Shown here: positions 52,355 through 61,674 of the stretch, piece after piece
Layout of the letters: each line of letters opens with the position of its first letter
How positions within the stretch are numbered: position 1 is the stretch's first letter
DNA from: UBA2589 sp965223235
Lineage (GTDB): Bacteria > Gemmatimonadota > Gemmatimonadetes > Longimicrobiales > Gaopeijiaceae
DNA length: 64,000 nucleotides
NCBI GenBank assembly: GCA_965223235.1
Contig: CBDCVV010000021.1
Location: 186,001 to 250,000 of the forward strand
Direction: 5' to 3'
Made by a program: the position numbers and the translations under genes
Notes under the pieces: generated by a model
Seen by the model: only the letters and a program-made list of their open reading frames with translations
Databases searched by the model: none
What the model was told of the DNA's origin: nothing

Positions 52355-53101
52355 TCATCCCGCTCGTGCGGCGATCTGCGAAAACGAAGAGGCATCCAAG
52401 CTGGCGCCTCCGACCAATACCCCATCTACGTCCGGCGCAGCCAGAAGTTCGGCGGCGTTCGCTGGCTTGACCGAGCCTCCGTACAGAATGGGAACGTGAC
52501 TTGCGACCTCGGCACCAAGTTGGGCGGACAAGCGAGCCCTTAGCGTGGCATGGGCCGCGGAGGCATCGCTCGCCGTCGCGGTCTCGCCCGTCCCGATCGC
52601 CCACACGGGTTCGTACGCGAGCATGAACCGCCCCTCCCCCTCGGAAAGAGGCGCAAGTGCGGCGTCGAGCTGACGGAGGATCACCTCGTCGACTCGTCCG
52701 GCCTTACGCTCATCGAGTGTCTCACCCAAGCACAAGACGGGAATGAGCCCCGCCCTACGCGCGGCGGTGACTTTCCTCGCTGTGTCGTCGTCGGACTCGC
52801 CGAAGACGTGCCGGCGCTCTGAATGTCCGATCAAGACAAAGTCGGCCCCGACTGCGGATGCGTGCTCCGCAGACGTCTCACCCGTGAAGGCGCCGGACGC
52901 CTCCCAGTAGATGTTCTGAGCCCCCAGACGCACGCGCGGGTCACGGTCGCGACACGACACGGCACTCGCCAGCGCCAGCGAGGACGGGAAGACGATCACT
53001 TCGTGCTCGCCATCAAGACCCTCGAGATCGAGTTCGCTGAAGAAGGCACACGCCTCGTTCGGCGTCTTATTGAGCTTCCAATTCCCAGCGATGACGGCCA
53101 T
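52355..53101 (-). CDS. tpiA: Triose-phosphate isomerase
   Basis: Interconverts dihydroxyacetone phosphate and glyceraldehyde-3-phosphate. The 248-residue barrel has NWKLNKTP with catalytic Lys, GHSERRHVFGE with catalytic His and AYEPVWAIGTG with catalytic Glu, then YGGSVKPANA. It is 8 bases after pgk. Confidence 0.96.
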   Translation of the reverse strand: MAVIAGNWKLNKTPNEACAFFSELDLEGLDGEHEVIVFPSSLALASAVSCRDRDPRVRLGAQNIYWEASGAFTGETSAEHASAVGADFVLIGHSERRHVFGESDDDTARKVTAARRAGLIPVLCLGETLDERKAGRVDEVILRQLDAALAPLSEGEGRFMLAYEPVWAIGTGETATASDASAAHATLRARLSAQLGAEVASHVPILYGGSVKPANAAELLAAPDVDGVLVGGASLDASSFSQIAARAG

Positions 53102-53109
53102 CGTCTCCC

Positions 53110-54324
53110 TCAGCCCTTGGATGAGTTGGTTAAGGCTTCGACGCCCGGAAGCATGCTCCCGGCGAGGAGCTCCAACGAGGCACCGCCCCCGGTCGAAACG
53201 TGCGAGAGCCGATCGACGACCCCCGCCTGCTCAGCGGCCGCGGCCGAGTCGCCCCCGCCTAGCACGCCGAGCGCCCCGTCGTCACATGCGGCGGCCACGG
53301 CCTTCGCGACCTCGATCGTGCCACGGGCGAACGCATCCATCTCGAAGACTCCCATCGGGCCGTTCCACACAATCGATTTGGATCGGCTGATCATGTCGGC
53401 GTACATCTCGACCGACCGCGGACCGATGTCGAGGATCATGTCGTCGCCCCGCACCTCGCTCCGATCGACCGCGCGCGGCTCGGCATCTTCGCTGAGACGG
53501 TCGGCGACGAGGCAGTCAACAGGGAGCACGAGCGACTCGCCCGCCTCTGTCACCAGCGCTCGAGCCTCTTCAACACTCTCCTCCTCCACGAGGGAGGAGC
53601 CGGTGTCGAGGCCGAGCGCGCGGAAGAAGGTGTTGGCCATCGCCCCGCCGACGAGGAGTCGATCGACACGCGGGAGGAGAGCCGAGATCACGCCGATCTT
53701 CGTCGAAATTTTCGCTCCGCCGATAATCGCGATGAACGGTCGCTCCGGGAGGCGGAGCGCGTCTTCCAGGTACTCGAGCTCTTTCGCCATGAGGAGCCCG
53801 GCGACCGCCTCCCCACCCCGGTCTTGCATGGCTTTCGCGAGCCCGGCCGTCGAAGCGTGTGCTCGATGAGCGGTCCCGAACGCGTCGTTCACGAAGAGAT
53901 CACCGAGCCCGGCCCATGCCGTCGAAAGGCTTGGGTCGTTCGCGGTCTCGCCGGCGTGGAACCTCGTATTCTCCAAGAGCGCCACCACGCCGTCCGGCAA
54001 GGCGGAGACCGCGTGGACGCTCGCCGCCGGATCGACGTCCGGGACGAGACTCACCGGGCGTCCTAGAAGTCGGCCGAGACGTTTGCTGACGGGTCGGAGG
54101 GAGAAGTCGTCGACCCTCTTGCCCTTCGGCCGACCGAGGTGCGAAAGCAACACGATCTTCGCACCGGCGTCCGAAAGGAGCTCGAGTGTGGGGAGAGAGG
54201 CCTCGATTCGCTGGTCATCCGTGATCTCCCCGTCCTCAATCGGGACGTTGAGATCGGCGCGCACGAGGACCGTGCGTCCACGGAGTGCCGTCGAATCGAC
54301 ATCCGCGAGAGTTTTCTTGATCAC
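53110..54324 (-). CDS. pgk: Phosphoglycerate kinase
   Basis: Makes ATP from 1,3-bisphosphoglycerate. The 404-residue protein has VLVRADLNVPIEDG, SHLGRPKG, ENTRFHAGE, the IIGGAKISTKI hinge region and GGGDSAAAAEQ near the C-terminus. Its ATG overlaps the stop of the TonB/GWxTD gene upstream (ATGA), tying expression of the two. Confidence 0.96.
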   Translation of the reverse strand: MIKKTLADVDSTALRGRTVLVRADLNVPIEDGEITDDQRIEASLPTLELLSDAGAKIVLLSHLGRPKGKRVDDFSLRPVSKRLGRLLGRPVSLVPDVDPAASVHAVSALPDGVVALLENTRFHAGETANDPSLSTAWAGLGDLFVNDAFGTAHRAHASTAGLAKAMQDRGGEAVAGLLMAKELEYLEDALRLPERPFIAIIGGAKISTKIGVISALLPRVDRLLVGGAMANTFFRALGLDTGSSLVEEESVEEARALVTEAGESLVLPVDCLVADRLSEDAEPRAVDRSEVRGDDMILDIGPRSVEMYADMISRSKSIVWNGPMGVFEMDAFARGTIEVAKAVAAACDDGALGVLGGGDSAAAAEQAGVVDRLSHVSTGGGASLELLAGSMLPGVEALTNSSKG

Positions 54325-56426
54325 TGTGGAGGAAAAATTCTCCGCAGGTCGTCGACGTAGGCTCGCCCTTCGGGCGTCAGGTCCGTTCTCTTCGAGGAAG
54401 CCCAGCGAACGAACGTGATGTCCGGTCCACCACGACCGTAGTCCCAGAACTCGGTCAGGCGCCCGGATCCCTCATCTACGACGTGGATACGGTTGGGTCC
54501 CCCAAAACGTACCCACACCTCCCCCGCATCGCCAAAGACTTCTCCGAAGCGGAGTTTTGCGTACGCGGTCCGCGCCATGTGCTCAACCCACCGCTCATTG
54601 ACCACCGTCGCGGGCACTCGATCACGCTCCCGCCAAAAAGAGATCTCCCACACGCGTCGTTCGCCGGGTGCGATCCCCTGGTACCATGCGGCCTCGTCAC
54701 CGTCCAGAAGGAACGACACGTCGCTCAGTTCGTCCGCCAGTCCATCGCCGACACGCTCGAGTGCCGCGCGGAAGTGCTCTGCGGCTTCGACCGACTGATC
54801 GAGTCGGTGGAGCGCCAAACCGGCGAGCAACAACCCCGTCGGATGCCCGCCCGCGACCCGAGTGAAACGACGAGCTCCGGACAGGACGTCATCCCAACGT
54901 TCCCCGTCGGCGAGCGTCACGAGTAGGTCGGTGTTGGCCTCGACATGGGCTGGATACGCCTCAACCGCAGCGCGCAGCGACGCCATCATGAGTGTCAGGT
55001 CACCCGCGCTACCCCTACTGAGGGGCTCAAAGCCTTCATCAAGGACCCCGGCGAACGCTTCCGGGCAGAGGTAGTTCCACGCCAACAGCCGGTTTACCGA
55101 GGAATAGCCCGTCGCTGCCCCACCGCTCGAGTTCGCCTGTCGACATTCACTGCCCTCGAAAGAGGTCGCCAGGACCCTCCCGACCCCATCCGATGCGAGC
55201 CAGCGATCGCGAATGATCGAAGCGCGTTCATAGTGCAGCTCGGCGACGACCCAGGGTTCGGTGTGGATCTCCTTCGTCATCTGCAGGCCCTGCTCGAAGA
55301 GCGAGCGGGCTTCGGTGCGAAGGCCTTGGCGAAGTCGAATGCGACCGAAGGCTAGCATCGTGGCCGGATCAGCGGCGCCCTCTTCGACGGCCGTCTCGAA
55401 GAGATCACCCATCTCCGCGTGCCATGACCAAGGGGAGCTTCCCACGGGCGCCTCGCCCTCGAGCATCGCCGTCACCGGTCCGTACTCCGCTACGACGTCG
55501 GTTCCGGCGAAGACGGCCGCGAGGGACTGAGCCGCCGCATTCCGTGCACGGGTATCGTCGGTCAGGTGGGTACCCGATTCAGGCAACGTGCTCAACTCGA
55601 GCGGCTCCCGAAGCTGCCACCAATCGCCCTCGGCGACTGTAGGCAGGCTTAGCGGGTCTACGGCCGGTTGAAGCTCTCGTTCGATCAGCTCCGGATCCGG
55701 AACAAACTGGACCGGGAACTCGATCCACGTGCCAATGGGCTCGCCATTCTCGGTCGCCGGGGTAAAGTCCAGATCCGGCGCCGCGCGGACCGCGGCCCGG
55801 TCGAGCGCATCAACCCCGCTCGACTCCCTCAACTCGGCGGCGGAGGCACTCCCCGCCTCGTCGATCCAGAGACGCACGAGCACCGTTCCACCCACGCCAC
55901 GCCGCTGCAAGTGGCTCGGGTAGACCGCTTCGAGGAGTCGACGCGAAGCATCTCGGTCCACGATGCTCGGCTTGATGATCAGAGCGGGCGCCACGACTTC
56001 AGGTGCGGCTGCGATCGCTACCATCTCGGGCTGCATGGCCGCGAGTACGACGTCCGACTCTTCGGCCATCGGCGCGCTCCGGCCGTCCGGCACCATCGCC
56101 TCCGCGGGCGTCATCACCACGACCGGTGCGACTGGCACCACCACCGGGTCTCCGTTCAGGGCCCCGATGAACCGGACGAAGGACGCCCGAGCCGAAGGCA
56201 CCGAGGCACCCCCAACCAAGAGCGCGGCGATGCCGGCAGCCATGAGATGGCGCACGAACGGATACGAGCGTCGTGGAGGAGCTTCCGTCCAGGCTCGCGA
56301 CAGCTCCGCGCGTAGTTCCGGCGCGAACGAAGGCCGTTCCTCGTATCGGATTGCGGAAAGCTCTGCATCCAGCTCGCGGAGCTCTTCCGGAATTGTGGGG
56401 TCCCCGAACGGGGTCTCTTCAGTCAT
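54321..56426 (-). CDS. Membrane protein with TonB C-terminal, TPR-like and GWxTD-like regions; possible anti-sigma factor
   Basis: A 701-residue protein of unusual composition. Residues 1-58 are cytoplasmic and acidic. One membrane helix lies at about 60-80 (LMAAGIAALLVGGASV). An extracytoplasmic Val/Ala/Pro-rich stretch is followed by a TonB C-terminal-type domain at about 165-245 (YPSHLQRRGVGGTVLVRLWID, given in part). Helical TPR-like repeats lie at about 340-560, and a GWxTD-like domain at about 600-690 (GEVWVRFGGPNRI, TEFWDYG). It follows an ECF sigma gene by 7 bases, where an anti-sigma factor is expected, but has no zinc-finger motif. Function inferred from position only. Confidence 0.75.
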   Translation of the reverse strand: MTEETPFGDPTIPEELRELDAELSAIRYEERPSFAPELRAELSRAWTEAPPRRSYPFVRHLMAAGIAALLVGGASVPSARASFVRFIGALNGDPVVVPVAPVVVMTPAEAMVPDGRSAPMAEESDVVLAAMQPEMVAIAAAPEVVAPALIIKPSIVDRDASRRLLEAVYPSHLQRRGVGGTVLVRLWIDEAGSASAAELRESSGVDALDRAAVRAAPDLDFTPATENGEPIGTWIEFPVQFVPDPELIERELQPAVDPLSLPTVAEGDWWQLREPLELSTLPESGTHLTDDTRARNAAAQSLAAVFAGTDVVAEYGPVTAMLEGEAPVGSSPWSWHAEMGDLFETAVEEGAADPATMLAFGRIRLRQGLRTEARSLFEQGLQMTKEIHTEPWVVAELHYERASIIRDRWLASDGVGRVLATSFEGSECRQANSSGGAATGYSSVNRLLAWNYLCPEAFAGVLDEGFEPLSRGSAGDLTLMMASLRAAVEAYPAHVEANTDLLVTLADGERWDDVLSGARRFTRVAGGHPTGLLLAGLALHRLDQSVEAAEHFRAALERVGDGLADELSDVSFLLDGDEAAWYQGIAPGERRVWEISFWRERDRVPATVVNERWVEHMARTAYAKLRFGEVFGDAGEVWVRFGGPNRIHVVDEGSGRLTEFWDYGRGGPDITFVRWASSKRTDLTPEGRAYVDDLRRIFPPQ

Positions 56427-56433
56427 CTACGAT

Positions 56434-57015
56434 CTATTTCGACTCGGACACCTGTGCTTCCACAGACGCCTTTAGTCTTTTGAGTGCGCGGTGCAACCGG
56501 ACGGCGACCGCGTTATTGCTGATGTTCAGATGCTCGGCGATCTCAGCGTTGTCGAGGCCGGCACCGTAGCGAAGGCTCAAGATCTCTTGATCTGCCTTGC
56601 GGAGCGTCTGACTCCCGTTCAGAAGCCTTTGAATGCGCTCCTGCTTCAAGACTCGCTCTTCGTGGGACGGCACATCCGCGACGAGGTCGGGAATGCGATC
56701 CAGCGACACGTGCAGCGATCCTCTACGCCGCAGAGAGCGCAGGTAGTCCGTCACGGCGTTTCGCGCGATCCGAAGCAACCACGTCTTCGGAGACGCCTTC
56801 GACTCGTCGTATCGATCGAAGGAACGAAGCGCCTTCATGAAGACCATCGATGTCACGTCTTCAGCCGCCTCACGCGTCGCCACGCGAAAGCGCACGTACC
56901 GAAACACGGCCGACTGGTACTCGACGTACCACGTCTCGAAGTCGCGCGGTAACGGCGCTTCGGGCATTGCGTCTCGAACCGTGCCCTGAAGGGCAACTTC
57001 GTGATCGATCGTCAT
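56434..57015 (-). CDS. ECF RNA polymerase sigma factor
   Basis: A 193-residue sigma factor with region 2 (YVRFRVATREAAEDVTSMVFMKAL in part, EDVTSMVFMKALRSF) and region 4 (LRKADQEILSLRYGAGLDNAEIAEHLNIS). ATG 57013-57015 fits the family start. It is divided from gap by 98 bases and followed by the TonB/GWxTD protein and pgk, so a regulatory pair sits inside a glycolytic gene set. Confidence 0.92.
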   Translation of the reverse strand: MTIDHEVALQGTVRDAMPEAPLPRDFETWYVEYQSAVFRYVRFRVATREAAEDVTSMVFMKALRSFDRYDESKASPKTWLLRIARNAVTDYLRSLRRRGSLHVSLDRIPDLVADVPSHEERVLKQERIQRLLNGSQTLRKADQEILSLRYGAGLDNAEIAEHLNISNNAVAVRLHRALKRLKASVEAQVSESK

Positions 57016-57113
57016 CGTTGGGTAGTACGCCTCCGGCCCCGAGGGGTTACACCCCCGGAGCCGGTGGTCACCGGGAGTATGGGCGCCCCCCGATCTCGTT
57101 CGTACGGAGCGGG

Positions 57114-58124
57114 TTACAGGCGCTCTCCAATGTACCGCACCAGATCGACCACGCGCGACGAGTAACCCCACTCGTTGTCGTACCACGAGAGGACCTTCAC
57201 GAGGCGGCCGTCCATGACGGCCGTCGACAACGCGTCCACCGTGGAGCTGTGTGGATTGCTCGTGTAGTCGATCGACACCAAAGGCTCGTCGGAGACGGCG
57301 ATGATCCCCTTCAGCGGACCATTCGCAGCCGCGCGGAAGACCTCGTTCACCTCGTCCTCCGTTACATCCTTTTCGACCGTCGCGACGAGGTCGACCAGGG
57401 AGACATCAGGAGTCGGGACCCGAATGGCCATCCCATCGATCCGGCCCGCGACTTCGGGCAGGACGATCCCCGTCGCCTTGGCGGCCCCTGTCGTCGTCGG
57501 GATCATCGACATCGCTGCAGCGCGGGCACGCCGGAGGTCCTTGTGCGGGAGGTCGAGGATCCGCTGGTCGTTCGTGTACGCGTGGATCGTCGTCATGAGA
57601 CCGTGCCGGAAGCCGAACTCCTCGAGGAGCACTTTGACGACCGGCGCCAGGCAGTTCGTCGTGCAGCTGGCGTTCGAAACCACGTGGTGGGACGCCGGAT
57701 CGTACTGATCTTCGTTGACCCCGAGCACCACGGTCACGTCGTCGTTCTTTCCGGGTGCCGAGATGATGACCTTCTTGGCGCCCGCCTCGATGTGTTTCGC
57801 CGCGTCTTCGCGCTCGCGGAAGCGGCCGGTCGACTCGATGACGATGTCGACGCCCAACTCGTCCCACGGAAGCTTCGCCGGATCCCGTTCGCTCAACACC
57901 CTCATCTCGTCCCCATCGACCATGAGCCCCCGGTCCGATACTTCGACCGTACCCGGGTAGCGTCCGTGGACGGAGTCGTAGCGAAGGAGGTGTGCGAGCG
58001 TGGCTGAGTCGGTGAGGTCGTTGACGGCAACGAAATCGATGTCGCCACGGCCGGCTTGCTTGGCGCTTCTTAGAACGTTGCGGCCGATGCGACCGAATCC
58101 GTTGATCGCTGCGCGAATCGCCAT
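57114..58124 (-). CDS. gap: Glyceraldehyde-3-phosphate dehydrogenase
   Basis: NAD-dependent phosphorylating dehydrogenase of glycolysis. The 336-residue protein starts AIRAAINGFGRIGRNVLR and has the nucleophile Cys in SNASCTTNCLAP, the catalytic His in HAYTNDQ and WYDNEWGYSSRVVDL near the end. ATG 58122-58124 is preferred over one five codons upstream. Confidence 0.96.
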   Translation of the reverse strand: MAIRAAINGFGRIGRNVLRSAKQAGRGDIDFVAVNDLTDSATLAHLLRYDSVHGRYPGTVEVSDRGLMVDGDEMRVLSERDPAKLPWDELGVDIVIESTGRFREREDAAKHIEAGAKKVIISAPGKNDDVTVVLGVNEDQYDPASHHVVSNASCTTNCLAPVVKVLLEEFGFRHGLMTTIHAYTNDQRILDLPHKDLRRARAAAMSMIPTTTGAAKATGIVLPEVAGRIDGMAIRVPTPDVSLVDLVATVEKDVTEDEVNEVFRAAANGPLKGIIAVSDEPLVSIDYTSNPHSSTVDALSTAVMDGRLVKVLSWYDNEWGYSSRVVDLVRYIGERL

Positions 58125-58213
58125 CGTGGGTGTCTCCAAGAGTCTATATGGTGGCTATCGGGTGGAGTCCCGATCGAGCACTCAATGATAACTCTTCGCA
58201 CGGCCCAATGGGG

Positions 58214-58999
58214 CTACGGAATGCCCCGAGTGTGCCGCCGGCCGAGGGGGTCGGGCATCGCTCGCGCGAAGGTGCCGAGCACGACCTCGATCGACGCGTC
58301 GCGAGCGAGGGTGCGAGCGGCCTCGCTCGCCGTCGATCCGGTGGTCAGCACATCGTCGACGAGAAGGATGAGCGTGCCATCGGCCACCGGTCGCTCGTCT
58401 CGAAGCGGCGTGAAGACGCCGCGGACGTTCGCGCCGCGATCGTGCGGCGAGAGCGATGTCTGAGACGGTCTCCGTCCCGTACGCGCGAGGAGGGGTCGAA
58501 GAGGGGCGCCGAGCAACTCGGCGACGACCTCCGCGAGGAGCGTCGCCTGGCAGTAGCCCCGCCGCTTTCGCCGACGCTGTGTCGTGGGGACTGGAACAAC
58601 GACCGCTTCGGGCCGCCGTGCACCGCTCGTCGGGCCTCGCGTGACAGGCCTCAGCACCTCCGCGATCGCCGCGCCCATGAGTGGAGCCAGCTCGTGCCAC
58701 CCCTCGTACTTGAGTCCGTGCACAAGGTCGTCGACCGGGGCAGCCAGTTCGTACGCGTACCGCGCCTTCGACAGTGCATCCGGCCACTCGGAACACTCGA
58801 GGCAATCGGGCTGAGTGGGGGCGCCGGACCCGGTCGGGGCGTGGCACCGCGGACATCTCGGCCAGCTCGGAGGGCGCATCCGCGTACGGCAACTCCCGCA
58901 CAAGAGGCCTTCGCGCTCCGGATCTGGGATCCAACTCCGGCACGAAAGGCACCCGGCCGGGAGCAAGAAGTCGAGACAGCGCTCGAAGAGCGCCCTCAC
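58214..58999 (-). CDS. comF: ComF family phosphoribosyltransferase-like protein
   Basis: A 261-residue protein linked to DNA uptake in competent bacteria. Four CxxC pairs in the first 70 residues (CLSC, CGSC, CPRC, CLEC) form a double zinc finger. The phosphoribosyltransferase domain has PVPTTQRRRKRRGYCQA and the PRPP-binding loop LILLVDDVLTTGST. Last gene of the dnaB-ispD-tsaC-phosphatase-aroE-comF chain; starts in the aroE stop (ATGA). Confidence 0.92.
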   Translation of the reverse strand: MRALFERCLDFLLPAGCLSCRSWIPDPEREGLLCGSCRTRMRPPSWPRCPRCHAPTGSGAPTQPDCLECSEWPDALSKARYAYELAAPVDDLVHGLKYEGWHELAPLMGAAIAEVLRPVTRGPTSGARRPEAVVVPVPTTQRRRKRRGYCQATLLAEVVAELLGAPLRPLLARTGRRPSQTSLSPHDRGANVRGVFTPLRDERPVADGTLILLVDDVLTTGSTASEAARTLARDASIEVVLGTFARAMPDPLGRRHTRGIP

Positions 59000-59844
59000 G
59001 ACGTCGGCGCCGTCATCCTGCTAAGCACGGCTTCTTGCATGACATCCGTCGGTGCACTCGCGGCCCACCAGAGCTCGAACGCTGCCGCCGCTTGATGCAC
59101 CAGCATTTGGAGTCCGTCGGTCGCGCGAATGCCCGCCCTGTCGGCCGCCTTCACGAACGCGGTCTCGTGGGTGCCGTAGACGAGATCCATCGCGGCTCCC
59201 ACCCGATTCAGGAGGCTGAGATCGAGCGGGGTCGGGTCGTCCGGATGCAGACCGAGGTGTGTCGCATTGACCACGATGTCGAAGCTTTCTCCCTCGAGCT
59301 CGCGCAACACCGGCACCACACGGGTCGATGGCCCGCCGATCCGCCGCGCGACCTTGCGAGCCCGATCCTGCGTGCGGTTGTACAGGAGAACCTCATCGGC
59401 GCCCTCTTCGATGAGCCCGAGGAGCGCCGCGCGTGCCGCGCCACCAGCTCCGAGCAAGAGCGCTCGCGTACCCCGGGCGTGCCCGCCAAGGAAGTCACGG
59501 AGCGCCCGTCGGAAGCCCGCAACGTCCGTGTTGTCTCCGTGGAGCCTGCCGTCCTCTCCCCCCCAAAACGTGTTGCACGCCCCCGTGCGTCGGACCGCTT
59601 CGCTCCGCACGTCGAGGATCGTCGCGGCTCGCTCCTTATGAGGGAGCGTCACATTGCCGCCACCACCGGCGCGTGCGAGCCCACGCATGAGCCCTTCCAA
59701 GTCGTCGGGCGCGCTCTGGATCGCGACGTAGACTCCGTCGACGCCGGCCGCCTGCATTGCGGCGTTGTGGAGGAGCGGCGAAGCGCTGTGCGAAACAGGA
59801 TCGCCAAGGATGCCGAGCACACGGGTACCTGCGGTGACCTTCAT
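58996..59844 (-). CDS. aroE: Shikimate dehydrogenase
   Basis: NADPH-dependent reduction of 3-dehydroshikimate. The 282-residue protein has LGDPVSHSASPLLHNAAM with the substrate Ser pair, VTLPHKERA with the catalytic Lys, the dinucleotide fold LLLGAGGAARAAL and the YNRTQDRA segment that favours NADPH. Coupled to the phosphatase upstream and comF downstream by ATGA overlaps. Confidence 0.95.
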   Translation of the reverse strand: MKVTAGTRVLGILGDPVSHSASPLLHNAAMQAAGVDGVYVAIQSAPDDLEGLMRGLARAGGGGNVTLPHKERAATILDVRSEAVRRTGACNTFWGGEDGRLHGDNTDVAGFRRALRDFLGGHARGTRALLLGAGGAARAALLGLIEEGADEVLLYNRTQDRARKVARRIGGPSTRVVPVLRELEGESFDIVVNATHLGLHPDDPTPLDLSLLNRVGAAMDLVYGTHETAFVKAADRAGIRATDGLQMLVHQAAAAFELWWAASAPTDVMQEAVLSRMTAPTS

Positions 59845-60332
59845 GAGGCGTCAGGGTCCTGGGCGGAGAAGAGCGGCTCGAGGCGTTGCAACGACGCGTC
59901 GATCAGCGCATCGAGCACTTGGAAGGTCCGTTCGTACTCGGCGTCCGGGGCACCGATCGGGTCAGGCACCCCGCCGGAAGCATCCCCCGCGAAGGTGGTG
60001 ATCACCGCACCCTTCCCCGCACCACCGAGCTCCTCGACACGATAGAGGTGACTGGCAGACATCGTCAGGATGAGGTCGGCCCGCTCCACGGTGTCGGCCG
60101 TGAGTAGCGTCGCGCGGTGGTCCGACAGCTCCAGTCCGTGTTCCGCCGCCACACGAAGGGAACCACCGGACGGTCCGCTTCCCGCGAAGGCGCCCACTCC
60201 TGCGGACGAGACGGTGACCCCACTCCACCCACGCCGGCGGAGCTGCTCCCGGGCGATCACCTCGGCGAGGGGGCTCCGGCACGTGTTTCCGGTGCAGACG
60301 ACGAGCAAGTGGAAGGCTGTGGAGTCACTCAC
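59841..60332 (-). CDS. Low-molecular-weight protein-tyrosine phosphatase family protein
   Basis: A 163-residue phosphatase. The phosphate-binding loop is VCTGNTCRSP (Cys-x5-Arg-Ser near residue 13), and the general-acid Asp is in VPDPIGAP. It could dephosphorylate tyrosine or arginine (YwlE-like) or act in arsenate reduction. The Thr in CTGNTCR favours protein-arginine phosphatase. GTG 60330-60332 overlaps the tsaC stop (GTGA). Confidence 0.9.
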   Translation of the reverse strand: MSDSTAFHLLVVCTGNTCRSPLAEVIAREQLRRRGWSGVTVSSAGVGAFAGSGPSGGSLRVAAEHGLELSDHRATLLTADTVERADLILTMSASHLYRVEELGGAGKGAVITTFAGDASGGVPDPIGAPDAEYERTFQVLDALIDASLQRLEPLFSAQDPDAS

Positions 60333-60979
60333 GTGCGAGCCTCCATTCCGGGCAAGACACATCGAAGACGCCCGACCGGAATCGCGCCTTCTCGCACTAC
60401 GTGCGGATGAGCGCCAGTGCAGTCGACCAACGTCGATGGGGGCGTCGTGGGAAGCGAGCCTGCGTCGAGGAGCCAGACGTCATCGGCTCCGAGGGAGGCC
60501 AACGCGTACCTGGCGTCTTCACCATTCTCGGCAGGTGTTTCCCCCGGCACGTTCAGACTGGTCGACGTCACCGGTGCGCCGACCGCCTCCAAGAGGCGTT
60601 CGACGACCCAAAATGGACTGTGACGGACGGCTACGGTTCCCTCGTCGCTGCGGACTCCCGGTGGGAAGACCCCGTCGGGATCGCGAACGATCACGGTGAG
60701 CGAGCCCGGCCAGAAGATCTCGGTCAACTCGCGAGCGCCATCCGTCCATGCGAGCCCTGCGACATCCTCCGCCCCGCGCACCAGTGCAATGAGCGGCTTA
60801 CCCGCCTCCCGCGCCTTCGCTCGGCGGACGGTCTCGACCCCGCGCTCCGTACAGGCCGATCCGAGTCCATAGACGGTGTCGGTCGGGTACGCCACCACCC
60901 CTCCCGACCGTACATACTCCGCGACTTCGGTCAGGTCAGCGTCCGGGGTGGAGCGGAGATCCACGGTGCGACCGATCAC
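60329..60979 (-). CDS. tsaC: L-threonylcarbamoyladenylate synthase (Sua5/YciO/YrdC)
   Basis: Makes threonylcarbamoyl-AMP for the t6A modification of tRNA. The 216-residue protein has GGVVAYPTDTVYGLG, the Lys-rich KAREAGKPL loop, FWPGSLTVIV and TSLNVPGETP, all of the YrdC domain. GTG 60977-60979 overlaps the ispD stop (GTGA) and gives the family start; a longer Arg-rich frame upstream is rejected. Confidence 0.94.
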   Translation of the reverse strand: MIGRTVDLRSTPDADLTEVAEYVRSGGVVAYPTDTVYGLGSACTERGVETVRRAKAREAGKPLIALVRGAEDVAGLAWTDGARELTEIFWPGSLTVIVRDPDGVFPPGVRSDEGTVAVRHSPFWVVERLLEAVGAPVTSTSLNVPGETPAENGEDARYALASLGADDVWLLDAGSLPTTPPSTLVDCTGAHPHVVREGAIPVGRLRCVLPGMEART

Positions 60980-61674
60980 GAATGCACCTGCTCGCGTCGG
61001 AGGAGCGCTTCGGCAACGGCCAGGTCTTTTGGGGTGGTCACCTTGAGGTTCGTCCCCCCGTCGTCGACGATGACGACCTCGCCCCCGACTTTCTCGACAA
61101 GAGCAGCATCGTCCGTGGCACTCCCCGTGCGATCCTGGCCGTATGCGCGCCGGAGCAGCTCCGCTGGAAAGACCTGAGGCGTGTGCGCATGTCGGAGCGT
61201 GGCTCGATCGGGTGTCCCGATGATGCGTCCGCGATCGTCGACGACCTTCATCGTGTCCGTCGCACGACTCCCGGCCACCGCCCCGACCCCCTTCACCGCC
61301 AGCTCGATGCACGAGCGAACCACCTCGGGCCTGACCAGAGGACGTGCGGCGTCGTGCACGGCGATGACGTCGACATCATCGGGGAGCGAGGCGAGCGCTG
61401 CCGTCACCGAGGCACCCCTAGACGCTCCACCCTCTACCACGACAACGCGCGGGTCGAGGTCGACGAGCCACCCCGGTGGATCGACCGCGAAATCGGAGGG
61501 GAGAGCCACCGCGACCGACACCACCCGCTCATCGGCGAGGAAGGGTCGCAACGCGTGCACGAGTAACGGTTCGCCCATGAGGTCGAGAAAGGGCTTCCGC
61601 GCCCCACCCATTCGCTGCCCGGAACCGGCTGCGGGCACCGCGACGCCGACCCGAGCCGACGCGGGATCGGTCAC
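60976..61674 (-). CDS. ispD: 2-C-methyl-D-erythritol 4-phosphate cytidylyltransferase
   Basis: Third enzyme of the MEP isoprenoid pathway, forming CDP-methylerythritol. The 232-residue protein has VPAAGSGQRMGGARKPFLDLMG (given in part; the CTP-binding loop), VHDAARPLV, ATDTMKVV and the C-terminal TNLKVTTPKDLAVAE. GTG 61672-61674 overlaps the dnaB stop (GTGA). Confidence 0.95.
   Translation of the reverse strand: MTDPASARVGVAVPAAGSGQRMGGARKPFLDLMGEPLLVHALRPFLADERVVSVAVALPSDFAVDPPGWLVDLDPRVVVVEGGASRGASVTAALASLPDDVDVIAVHDAARPLVRPEVVRSCIELAVKGVGAVAGSRATDTMKVVDDRGRIIGTPDRATLRHAHTPQVFPAELLRRAYGQDRTGSATDDAALVEKVGGEVVIVDDGGTNLKVTTPKDLAVAEALLRREQVHS

Noticed and set aside
56850..58007. 385-codon plus-strand frame opposite gap and the ECF sigma factor
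   Set aside because: Antisense shadow; gap and the sigma factor have unmistakable motifs on the other strand.
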